64,000 nucleotides of DNA from Clavaria fumosa. Lineage: Eukaryota > Basidiomycota > Agaricomycetes > Agaricales > Clavariaceae. Numbering within the stretch: the first letter of the stretch is position 1; every line of letters starts with the position of its first letter. The stretch covers positions 868,001 through 932,000 of the forward strand of contig OX637797.1 in the NCBI GenBank assembly GCA_951802425.1. The letters run 5' to 3'. Both the position numbers and the translations under genes were made by a program. The notes below the pieces were generated by a model. It was not told where the DNA came from and searched no databases. It saw only the letters and a list, made by a program, of their open reading frames with translations. Shown here piece after piece: positions 46,020 to 55,136 of the stretch.

Positions 46020-46768
46020 TGTTACGTCTATGTCGCGGAGGTCGGGCGGAGTAAAGTCCGGGCAGGAATGACAAAAAGTCCGGGCGTGTATGACAAAGTC
46101 CGGGCAGGAGTAACGAAGTCCGGGCGCGGTGGGGCGATCCGGAGTTTGGGCGGAGTTGGACTTGGGTTCAGACGAGACTTGGCGAACGTATTGAAACGAC
46201 GCCCTCTGCGGATCAGTGTCTCGGATTTCGGGAAGTCGAAGGAGACGGGTTTCGGGCTTTAGCGGAGTAGAATGCGAGTGGGCGAGGTTGATTATCAGAC
46301 TGGCTAGACAAGGCGGTAATCTACGAGTACTTATACTAAAGTCCGGGGCGATGCTAGCGACGGAGATAACTCCGGTACGACTACGGAATCTGTTCGTAGC
46401 TACGGAGAAATGTCCGGGAGTCAGGAGAAGATCTTTACAACGGGACTACGGGACGGAGACGGAATCTGATCGGGACAAATGTTAAACTACTAACTATGAT
46501 TGTACGGATGTTTCCGGGAGTCCATCAATTGTCCGGGCGACGGGTCCGGGGCAGGACCAGTTCCTGGTTGCTCGAAGCAACAGCAACTAGTGCGGACATC
46601 AGTTGGTGGCCCTTCAGGCACACTTCCTGATCCTGCGCTACGTCGCGCAAGTAAAGTCCGGCGCTCTGGACATAAGTCCGAGAGCCCGGAGTTGAGAACG
46701 GGGGTCCGGAGACTGCCGGAGAAGGTCGGAGAAGGCCGGAGAATAGTCCGGTTGGCACGGGCGTGACA
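46020..46768 (-). repeat. Gypsy 3' LTR
   Basis: 749 bp. It holds four AAGTCCGGGC boxes at 46054, 46076, 46096 and 46116 (spacing 22, 20, 20). It lies 210 bp upstream of the antisense gene start and may supply its promoter. Confidence 0.92.
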
Positions 46769-46978
46769 GTATCTCCCTCTTAGGGCCGAGCCCTCGAGGC
46801 CCTGGATCCGTTATCACCCCTGGACCGGATTGGGGCAACCGGATCAAGGCGATCGCGATCCGAGGACGGAAATGGGATCGGAGATTTCGTCGGAGTTCGA
46901 ATTCCGTGGCCGGGTATATAATCCGGGGCATTAATCCACCACAGGTCCCCTCTCCTTAGACCTGACCCACCACCAGGC

Positions 46979-48145
46979 ATGGCTGAAGAAGAAAACGGAT
47001 ATGAAGTACAACTCCAGAAACTCCAGGCGGAGATGGACGCGCTGAAGGCGAAGGCGCAGAGGGAGAAGGAGGCGGCGGAGCGGAGGAGGCAAGAGGAGGA
47101 GGAGGCGGAGATGAAACGGAGGGAAGAGGAGGCGGAGCGGAAACGGGAGGAGGAGGAGGCGGAGACGAGGAGGAAGGAGGAAGAGGCGGGGAAGAGAGCG
47201 AAGGAGCGGAGGAAGGAGTTGGAGGCGGCGCGAGCCACGACGAAAATGGTGGCCAGCGTGGAGGAGTCGGTGCAGCTCCAGGAAGCGGCGGAAAATGCGC
47301 TGCGGGAGCAAAAGGAGGAGGAGGCGCGGAAAAGGCGCGCAGCGGAGATCGCGGAGGCCCAGGGGACCTCGGCCGGAGTAACGTGTGAGCGTTGCTCCCA
47401 GAAAAAATTAGTAAGTCCTCCTTTCGTCGCCGGAGATCGCGCTAAACTCCGGTCCAGGAATGCAAATGGATGGGGCCGGCGAGGACCCGGAGTTGCGACC
47501 AGTGTCGGGAGAAGCGGGTCGGGTGCGTGTGGCCGGGGAAGGCCAAGGGCAAGGGAAAGGGAAAGGACAAGGGAAAGCGAGTCGCGCGTCGGGGGACGAA
47601 GTCCGACGCCATGGTGGAGTCGGACTTGGATCGGAGGTCGGAGACGGAGGCGGAGGGCGAGCCGGAGGTGGAGGCGAGGCCGGCGAAAAAGCTCCGGGCC
47701 GAGGATTACGAGCCGGAGCTGGATCTCCAGTCCGCGAATTGGTTCCTCCGGGCCAGCGCGGAGAAGAACAACGAGATCCGGATGCACCGGAACTCGATGG
47801 TGAAGGGGCTGGAGAAGATGACGAGGAGGCTGGAGACGGCGATCGGGCAGGTGAGTCTTTTCCGGGGCTTCCGCGGAGTTCGGAACTGAACTCCGGCAGC
47901 TCGTCCCGGATTTCGTCGAGCACCTCAACATGAACAAGATGATCGCGGAGAGGGATCAACTTGCGCAGGATAACCGGATCCTGCGGAGGGTGCTGGAGCG
48001 ACGAGATCCGGAGTTGGCCCGGGCGGTGGAGCAGGAGAGTGCGCGCTCCCGTCGATCTTCGTTGGTGGGAGTGCAGCCGGAGACCGGAGATGCGGAGATG
48101 GAGGCGGAGGATGCGGAGGGGGAACCGGACTTGGGTCCGGTGTAA
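46979..48145 (+). CDS. Coiled-coil Zn2Cys6 protein, antisense gene inside the gypsy element
   Basis: Three exons (46979-47410, 47458-47850, 47900-48145; introns 47 and 49 nt, GT-AG, phase 0), 356 aa. Residues 1-110 are an extreme Glu/Lys/Arg coiled coil (LQKLQAEMDALKAKAQ then EEE/RRR repeats). A cysteine cluster crosses the first intron: C-X2-C-X6-C-X10-C-X2-C-X6-C (CERCSQKKLEC, CDQCREKRVGC), the fungal Zn(II)2Cys6 pattern. A basic stretch (KGKGKGKDKGKR) and acidic linker follow. A second coiled coil (MNKMIAERDQLAQDNRILRR) leads to an acidic end. Zn2Cys6 proteins usually bind DNA at CGG triplets. The gene runs opposite to gag-pol and its stop is 72 bp from the pol stop. It shares the element's CCGG-rich composition, so it is probably a resident of the element, not a recent capture. 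Confidence 0.72.
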
Positions 48146-48217
48146 ATTATCTTGTATATTTTTTTGCAATCGGATTTCCATTGATCGGACTTCGTGTGAA
48201 CTAAGTCCGAGTGGAGG

Positions 48218-51200
48218 CTAAACTCCGAGTGGTCCGGGTCTGTCAGGGTAAGCGGAGTGGAAGTCCGCGACAAGGTCCGGGGCGTGCTCAAGCTCCGTGG
48301 CGAGCAGCCAGGAGGTCTCTTCGTTGGTTCCTTCGTAACCTGTCCACCGGACCAGGTAGAGTAGCTTACAATTCTTCCTCCAGTTGTCGTACTTAGAATC
48401 CAAAATCTCCGTGATCTCGAATTCCAGTTCTCTGTCGACAACTACGGGTTCCGGAGGGGGCTGGATCCGGTTCGGAATGGTGTTCGGTGTCGCTAATTCC
48501 AGCATTGACACGTGGAAGACCGGATGTACGGAGCGGAGGGTTTCCGGGAGTCGGAGCGTGAAGGAGCTTCGTCCGGCTTGAGCGATGATCTCGTAAGGTC
48601 CGAGCATTTTCTCGCTGAGCTTTTTGGACGGTCGGGTGGTGCGGAAGAATTCCGCCTTAACGAAAACTTTGTTTCCAACACGGAAATCCGGGGCCGGAAG
48701 ACGGTGCCGGTCAGCGGACTTTTGGTACCGTTGCTGCGCGGCAAGGATTTGTTGCCGGAGTTCCTGGTGGAGAGTTTCCAGGTCAGCGACATATGTCCGG
48801 GCACGGGAGGAGGTCATGTCCTGGTCGACGCGGACGGAGATGCTAGGGTGGTAACCCTTGTTAGCAAAGAACGGTGAAATTCCGGTCGTCTCGCTCGGAG
48901 CATTGTTGTAAGCGAACTCCGCGAGCGGGAGGAGTTCAGACCAATTGTCTTGCTGATAGTTACAGTAAGACCGGAGATACTGCTCCAGGGTCTGATTTAA
49001 CCGTTCGGTTTGTCCGTCTGCCTCCGGGTGATGTCCGGACGTGAAATGGAGAGTCATGTCGAGCGCTTTCCCGAGGGAGCGGAAAAAGTGAGAAACGAAT
49101 TCCGGTCCGCGATCGGAGGTTACGTGCGAGGGAACTCCGTGCTTGGAGAAAACGTGCTGGACGAAAAGTCTGGCAAGGTCCGTCGATGTAACTGTGTCGA
49201 AAGTCGGGGTGAAAATTCCTTGCTTGGAAAAGCGGTCAACTACGACAAGGATGGAATTAAATCCGTCGGATTGCGGGAGGTGTTCAATAAAGTCCATGGA
49301 GATTGAATTCCATGGTAATTCCGGGACCGGGAGTTGGTGGAGGAGACCGTAAGGTCGGTGCCTTCGGGGCTTCGACCTGCCACAGTTAGTACAGGAGTTG
49401 CAATACTCCGAGACAAAACTGCGAAGTCCGGGCCACGTATACTCCCTTCGGATCAAATCCAGGGTTTTGTTCTGTCCGAAATGTCCGGAGATCGGGTGAT
49501 CGTGCCTGTACAGCAGGACACGGAGTCGGAGGTCGTTGGAGTCTGGAACATATATCCAGTCGTCCAGTCGCAGGAAGCCGGACGCATCTACAGTCCACCG
49601 GGGATTATCTCCGGTGCCCGAGAGAACTTTGTCCAGGCGTGTGCTTGCGACCGGATCATCGCGGAGCGAGTTCCGGATGTCCGTTCGGAGTTTTTCCTCG
49701 TCCATGACAAGGACGGATCGGAGTGCGAGTCCTTCGAGGGAGGTTGCTCGGAGGGAGGTGGCCAGCTGTTCGGAGGTGAAAATCGGTCGGAGGTTCTGCG
49801 GATTTACGCTGGCGTAGCCACTATCTCCCTCTTTGGGGTAAACGTCCCATCGTCGGGTAAGAGTGTCAGGTTTTGTTCCAAGTTTTCCGGGGCGGAATCG
49901 GATAACCATGTTGAAACCGGAGAGGAATTCCGACCACCGGGCTTGTCTCCGAGACAAAGTCCGGGTAGTTCCGAAGTATTCCAGGTTCTTGTGGTCCGTA
50001 ATAACGTGGACCGGAATAGCGGAACCTTCGAGGTAGTGACGCCACTCACCGAATGCCTCGAATATGGCCAGGAGTTCCTTGTCGTGGGTGTCGTAGTTCA
50101 ACTCCGCGTCATGCAGTGTCCGGGAGTGAAAAGCGACCGGATGAATTTCTCCGGGTGGCGATTCCACGGAGAGTATCGCGGCGACCGCGTAGTCCGAAGC
50201 GTCTGTTTCCACAATTATTGGGACGTCCGGGACGAAGTTCGCCAGTATCGGGGCCGAGGTAAAAGCCGTCTTGAGGGTTTCGAAGGCTTCCCGGCAGTCG
50301 GGGTTGAAGTTCCAGATAGTGGACTTCCGTGTGAGTCGGGTTAGAGGGACGACGATGTCGGAGTACCGGAAGACGAATCTCCGGTAGAAGTTGGCGAATC
50401 CGAGGAAGGATTGGACGTCCTTCACTTTCCGGGGCTCCGGCCATTCCGTAATGGCTTTCACCTTCGCCGGGTCCATCGCGAGTCCTTCCGGAGAGAGCAG
50501 GAAACCTAGGTACTCAACTTTTTCAGTATGGAAAAAGCATTTCCCTGCGTGAGCGAAAAGTCCGTTGGCGCGTAAGCGCCGGAATACTTCTCGGACATGC
50601 TCTACGTGCGTTTCCAGGTTGTCGGAGTATACCAGGATGTCGTCCAGATAGACGATCATGAATTTGTCCAGGAGGTCGGAAAACACATCGTTTACGAAGT
50701 GTTGGAATGCCGCAGGGGCGTTAGTAAGTCCGAAGGGCATAACGCACCATTCGAACGAACCGTACCGGGTCCGGAAGGCGGTTTTCCATTCGTCGCCTTC
50801 CGCGATCCGGACCAGATGGTACGCATGCCGGAGATCGATTTTGGTGTAAACCTTTGCACTTCCGGCTACGTCCAGCAGATCACGCGTCAGGGGAATCGGG
50901 TATCGGTCTTTGCGGGTAATCCGGTTCAGGGCTCGGAAGTCCACGCATAGCCGGAGACTTCCATCCTTTTTCCGGACGAATAAAACAGGAGCTCCATGGG
51001 AAGAGCTGGTCGGGCGGATAAATCCGATGCGGAGATGTTCATCGAGGAAATCCCGCAGTGTACGGAGCTCCGTCTGGGAGAGGGAATATATCGGCCCATG
51101 GGGCGGAGTTTTACCTTCTTCCAGATTAATCCGGAGGTCGTATGGCCGATGCGGAGCTAGAGTGTCCGCTTTCGTCTTGCTGAACACATCAGCGAAGTCG

Positions 51201-51918
51201 TGGTATTCCTCCGGGACGGAGGACAGGTCCACCTGTTCGGTCGCGACGGAGCGGACGGTCGTTTCGTTACCAAAGTGGTGCAGCATGAAAGTCCGAGATC
51301 CCTTTGATTCGGAGATCTTGGTAAATTCCACCACGTTGACAAAACGAATCTCCGCGTGCCGTGGTGGTGATTTCGGAGGGGGAGTGAGGACCGTAGTTCC
51401 CACTTTCGGAGTCGGGGTTCGGGGGTCGGAGGTCGGATTTGATGTTCGGGAATACTCCGGTGTCCGGAATTCGACACTGCCTCTAACCCAGTCAACCAAC
51501 GGGTTGTAGCGGGTGAGCCAGTTATATCCGAGGACAGCGGAGCAGGCGGGATCCATTCGGGCTACCAGGAATTCTAACTTAAAAAGTTCTCCAGTAGGGA
51601 ATCGGACGGAGAGGGTGAGCTTGGAGTTGACGACGTCCGTAGAGGAGCCATCGAAGAGTCGGAGTGACATGGGAGAAATCGGAGTTGTCCGGAGTTTGTT
51701 TTCCTTAATGAAGTCGGGACTTATGAAACAGTGCGATGACCCGGAATCAACCAGGGTCCGGAAATACGGGGAACGATCTATATTCGGAGCAGACAAAGTT
51801 ATATACAGGGAGTCGGAGGAAGGGGAAACGGCAGATGCGCCGAGGCGGAACTTGTAACGTGCACTGGCTGGGGCGGCGCGGTCCTCCGGTAGTGCGGACT
51901 TCGAAGGGCCGCTCAGGA
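48218..51918 (-). CDS. Gypsy Pol: protease, RT, RNase H, integrase, chromodomain
   Basis: About 1230 codons, open from the gag frameshift site to 48218 in the -1 frame relative to gag; no ATG is needed. Protease: TLVDSGSSHCFIS. RT: KIDLRHAYHLVRI, WCVMPFGLTNAPAAFQ, MIVYLDDILVYSDN (YLDD). RNase H: VETDASDYAVAAIL and THDKELLAIFEAF. Integrase: an HHCC finger ending CNSCTNCGRSK, then SMDFIEHLPQS, TSDRGPEFVSHFF and HHPEADGQTERLNQ, giving the D, D, E triad. The C-terminus carries a chromodomain (FEITEILDSK, LYLVRWTGYEGTNEETSW) that can steer integration to marked chromatin. No stop or frameshift was seen, so it may be functional. Confidence 0.92.
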
Positions 51919-53067
51919 GTTTTTTGCCCGAGCAGCCGCAGCCTTAACCTCCGGAACTGTGTTGGAGGTCGTGACGGTTCGGGCCTTCTTGCCCTGCGTG
52001 TTCCGGGACTTCGGGCAGTCCTTCGCAACATGTCCGGTACCTCCGCAAACAAGGCAGAGGTTGTTGTCGAAGCGGCGTTTCCGTTCCTCCGGAGTTAGCT
52101 TCCCGTCTTTGCCGATCTTGTTGTCCTTCGGGGGATCGGTCTTTCGTGCGGATCCGGAGGCGTTCGAAGTTCCTCCGGAATTGTTGGCGGGTTTGTTTCC
52201 TCCGGACGATTGTCCAGAGTTGTTTCCTTGGCGGGGCTTGCTGTCGGATTTAGCGGGCGCGTCACGGGAACGTTCTCCTTGACGCTCCCAGTATCGCGCG
52301 TTGATGTCCTGGCAGAGTTTGCGCAGGACAGGGAGGGAAGTCGGTTTCCCGACTCGGGAGATCTCGTCCTTGAGGCGGTTCGGGAGTCCGCGGTAATAGT
52401 TGTGCCGGAGCGCGGCTTCGTCCCACCGGAGCCGCGCGGCAATCCGGTTAAACTCGACGTTGTACGTCGTGATCCGTTGGGAGTCTTTCATGTGGAGGCG
52501 GTCGAGTTCGGCCTCCGCATCTCCGACGGGATCGTGCGGTCCGAAGTTATCCCGGAGTTCCTGGACGAATAAGTTCCAGTCGGAAATCCAGTCGGCGTCC
52601 GGGGCTTCGCCTAGGAGAGCGGGTTCGAACCACTCGAGAGCAGTTCCCTGCAGGAAGGAGATGGCAAAGTTAATTTTCACTGAGTCCTCGCTGAAAGTCC
52701 TCGGGCGGTCTCGGAAATTCAATTCGCATTGGACCAAGAAACTGCGGAGTTTCTTGGTATTGGAACCGTTGAACGGTTCCGGTTCCTTGACGCGGGAGGA
52801 CGACGTGCCTCGTTCCTTGGTGGACGCGGCCAAGGTGCGGATCGCGTTCGCGAGGTTCGGGGCTTCGGTGTCGGGGTCGGATAAGGGGGAGTCGGGCTGT
52901 TCAGCCGGAGGGGAACGGGATCGGGTTTTATGTGGAGCGGGTTGGGCCGGTTCGTCCCCCTCGCCAGGAGGGGTTGGATTAATGAGTTCTCCAACGTCGG
53001 ACCCACCAGGGGTCGTTGGTCTGGCACTTGGGCGCAAGCGGCCACTGCGTCGGGGGGGTTCGGACAT
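51913..53067 (-). CDS. Gypsy Gag
   Basis: 384 aa, starting MSEPPRRSGRLRPS 32 bp after the 5' LTR. A disordered Pro/Ser/Arg start leads to the capsid-like helical region (KLRSFLVQCELNFRDRP, FAISFLQGTALEWFEP, NFVQ/LFVQELRDNFG, NVEFNRIAARLRW). A Ser/Asn/Gly-rich linker and a CCHC knuckle (CLVCGGTGHVAKDC) follow. It ends ARAKNS and a stop at 51913-51915, just after the frameshift heptamer. Confidence 0.9.
   Translation of the reverse strand: MSEPPRRSGRLRPSARPTTPGGSDVGELINPTPPGEGDEPAQPAPHKTRSRSPPAEQPDSPLSDPDTEAPNLANAIRTLAASTKERGTSSSRVKEPEPFNGSNTKKLRSFLVQCELNFRDRPRTFSEDSVKINFAISFLQGTALEWFEPALLGEAPDADWISDWNLFVQELRDNFGPHDPVGDAEAELDRLHMKDSQRITTYNVEFNRIAARLRWDEAALRHNYYRGLPNRLKDEISRVGKPTSLPVLRKLCQDINARYWERQGERSRDAPAKSDSKPRQGNNSGQSSGGNKPANNSGGTSNASGSARKTDPPKDNKIGKDGKLTPEERKRRFDNNLCLVCGGTGHVAKDCPKSRNTQGKKARTVTTSNTVPEVKAAAARAKNS
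51919..51925 (-). promoter_or_regulatory. -1 ribosomal frameshift heptamer A-AAA-AAC
   Basis: On the minus strand gag reads GCA AAA AAC TCC TGA. The heptamer AAAAAAC in the gag frame has the canonical X-XXY-YYZ form, one codon before the stop. The -1 frame continues without a stop into Pol. GC-rich sequence just downstream could form the usual stimulatory stem. Confidence 0.8.
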
Positions 53068-53098
53068 TGTGAGCGCAGAGTGGTCAGTCTGATAATAC

Positions 53099-53845
53099 TG
53101 TTACATCTATGTCGCGGAGGTCGGGCGGAGTAAAGTCCGGGCAGGAATGACAAAGTCCGGGCATGTATGACAAAGTCCGGGCAGGAGTAACGAAGTCCGG
53201 GCGCGGTGGGGCGATCCGGAGTTTGGGCGGAGTTGGACTTGGGTTCGGACGAGACTTGGCGAACGTATTGAAACGACGCCCTCTGCGAATCAGTGTCTCG
53301 GATTTCGGGAAGTCGAAGGAGACGGGTTTCGGGCTTTAGCGGAGTAGAATGCGAGTGGGCGAGGTTGATTATCAGACTGGCTAGACAAGGCGGTAATCTA
53401 CGAGTACTTATACTAAAGTCCGGGGCAATGCTAGCGACGGAGATAACTCCGGTACGACTACAGAATCTGTTCGTAGCTACGGAGAAATGTCCGGGAGTCA
53501 GGAGAAGATCTTTACAACGGGACTACGGGACGGAGACGGAATCTGATCGGGACAAACGTTAAACTACTAACTATGATTGTACGGATGTTTCCGGGAGTCC
53601 ATCAATTGTCCGGGCGACGGGTCCGGGGCAGGACCAGTTCCTGGTTGCTCGAAGCAACAGCAACTAGTGCGGACATCAGTTGGTGGCCCTTCAGGCACAC
53701 TTCCTGATCCTGCGCTACGTCGCGCAAGTAAAGTCCGGCGCTCTGGACATAAGTCCGAGAGCCCGGAGTTGAGAACGGGGGTCCGGAGACCGCCGGAGAA
53801 GGTCGGAGAAGGCCGGAGAATAGTCCGGTTGGCACGGGCGTGACA
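53099..53845 (-). repeat. Gypsy 5' LTR with four boxes spaced 20 bp
   Basis: 747 bp. AAGTCCGGGC starts at 53133, 53153, 53173 and 53193, exactly 20 bp apart, as a 20-bp minisatellite (AAAGTCCGGGCAGGAATGAC type). Followed by TSD ATGAG at 53846-53850. Confidence 0.92.
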
Positions 53846-53850
53846 ATGAG

Positions 53851-54266
53851 CATTACGGCCGCAACATTTAATACTCCCATATCATGTGTCGGGTTCATCG
53901 CAACCAATTCGCGTTGATGAATATCATACTCTGCTGCAATATTCCATCCGTAGAGTCGGGCTAACCCAGTCACGATACGATGGTGAGAGGCGAAGGCTTC
54001 GGCTCGTTTTTCGCCATGGTATTCTCTCATTTTTTCCTCCACAGTGTGGGCTGCCGCTTGCCAATCAATCATGCGGATCCGTTCTTCCTCGCGCCGGTCC
54101 AAGGTTCTCGCTGTCAAGCCGCCTTGGCCGTTGATTGTGAACTCTTCCTCCCCTCGTGCAGCCTTGAGGCGTGCTCCATGGGAGAATGCCGTGTAGGGCA
54201 CATATTTGAAGGCACACAGCGCCTCATCTACTCGTGGTGGGATCGCTATGCCAAACAACCTCGTGA
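53851..54266 (-). pseudogene. YR element gag, middle part
   Basis: It reads FGIAIPPRVDEALCAFKYVP, HGARLKAARGEEEF, RIMDIHQ-like helices ending MNPTHDMGVLNVAAVMLI, then is cut by the gypsy insertion. Upstream, 54267-54603 does not continue the frame. That stretch begins GTGAGT and ends ACTCAC on the minus strand, so it could be a small insertion or a badly decayed segment; a simple intron does not restore the phase. Confidence 0.7.
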
Positions 54267-54603
54267 GTCACAGGTTCTCCCATGCCAGAATGGCCAATAT
54301 CACTGCCGTCGTTCAGATCACTTCGCCTCGGCAATACACACGGGCGTTTCACTGGGGTATGTCCCCTCTCTGATTGCATTGCCACGCCACGACTACCAGG
54401 GAGTGTCCGTCTACACAGTTCCGAACTCCCTCATTCGTGCTGCATGCTCCAGAGAGGCCAGACGCGGATGCCTGCGATGCCTCCAACCATGGTCTCTGCC
54501 AGGTGAGCTTGCAGCATTTCACTTAGGGCCATCCGATGATGCCCATGACATAGAAGTGTTCAGATTGACCGGCAAGTGATCTTGGTTCACCTGGGCAGCA
54601 AAT

Positions 54604-54900
54604 TTACTCACCGACACTCAAGGGGTCAGCCAGGAACCCTGGTACTATGTCCGGGAGGGCTGTCCCTTTTTCGTCCTCCTTAGAGGTTGAGGCCGCCGCA
54701 CGTAATCGGGCTAGGAGATCTGGATTGAGGAAGAGAGACGAAGTCGATTCCGTTGCACGAGCGGATTGGCTGCGCTCGGCCTTGTAGAGGGCTATCGTTG
54801 CTTTTAATGCAGCAATTTCTTTGGCTGCATCCGGTCCCGGACCTCCATTCGCATCATCGACAGGGCCGGACGGTCCATCTGCATTTTCAGGATCGACAGT
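54604..54900 (-). pseudogene. YR element gag, 5' part left of copia
   Basis: It continues gag in exact frame from 59542 once the copia element and one ACAGT are removed: TVDPENADGPSG, AAKEIAALKATIALYKAE, SSLFLNPDLLARLRAA, PGFLADPLSVG. The frame ends at TAA in a donor-like GTGAGTAA. Confidence 0.75.
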
Positions 54901-55132
54901 TGACGGTAATCAACCGGCCACCTTACGTAATCTCATTTGCCTATTTGGGTATTGCACTTTGTGCTTGTACAGCTCAGTCCGTACTACGACTGAGCTGTGA
55001 GTCTTATTGTTTTTCATCACCCATTTTACATTTTCTGATGTCCTAATGTAGAACAGAACTACATTAGGTAGCTTGATACTCAGTCCGTACTACGACTGAG
55101 CTAACAGAACTACATTAGCCTTAATTTCTTTA
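54901..55132 (+). repeat. Copia 5' LTR, three internal hairpins
   Basis: It contains AGCTCAGTC...GACTGAGCT (9-bp stem, 8-nt loop) and a shorter second copy (CTCAGTC...GACTGAG). Between them lies TAATGTAG...CTACATTA (8-bp stem). Parts of both stems recur near the end of the LTR. Confidence 0.92.
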
Positions 55133-55136
55133 GATT

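Larger units (their letters stand above)
46020..53845 (-). mobile_element. Ty3/gypsy chromodomain retrotransposon (chromovirus)
   Basis: LTRs are 46020-46768 (749 bp, the 3' LTR of this minus-strand element) and 53099-53845 (747 bp). They start TG and end CA in the window orientation and are flanked by ATGAG. Seen by eye, they differ by eight substitutions and a 2-nt indel. Seven substitutions are CpG transitions. Order on the minus strand: gag, -1 frameshift site, pol (protease, RT, RNase H, integrase, chromodomain). Between pol and the 3' LTR lies a spliced gene on the opposite strand. A purine run (AAGAGGGAGA) just before the 3' LTR is the polypurine tract; the primer-binding site was not recognised. 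The whole element is rich in TCCGG/CCGGA words. Confidence 0.93.

Noticed and set aside
49334..50344. 336-codon plus-strand frame inside gypsy pol
   Set aside because: Antisense shadow of RT/RNase H codons; no domain and no splice support, unlike the antisense gene at 46979-48145.
51913..53092. Plus-strand frame opposite gypsy gag (52400-53092)
   Set aside because: Composition-driven antisense frame; gag has a CCHC knuckle and capsid-like helices.
53980..54579. 199-codon plus-strand frame
   Set aside because: It lies antisense to the YR gag and its break region, with no recognisable domain.
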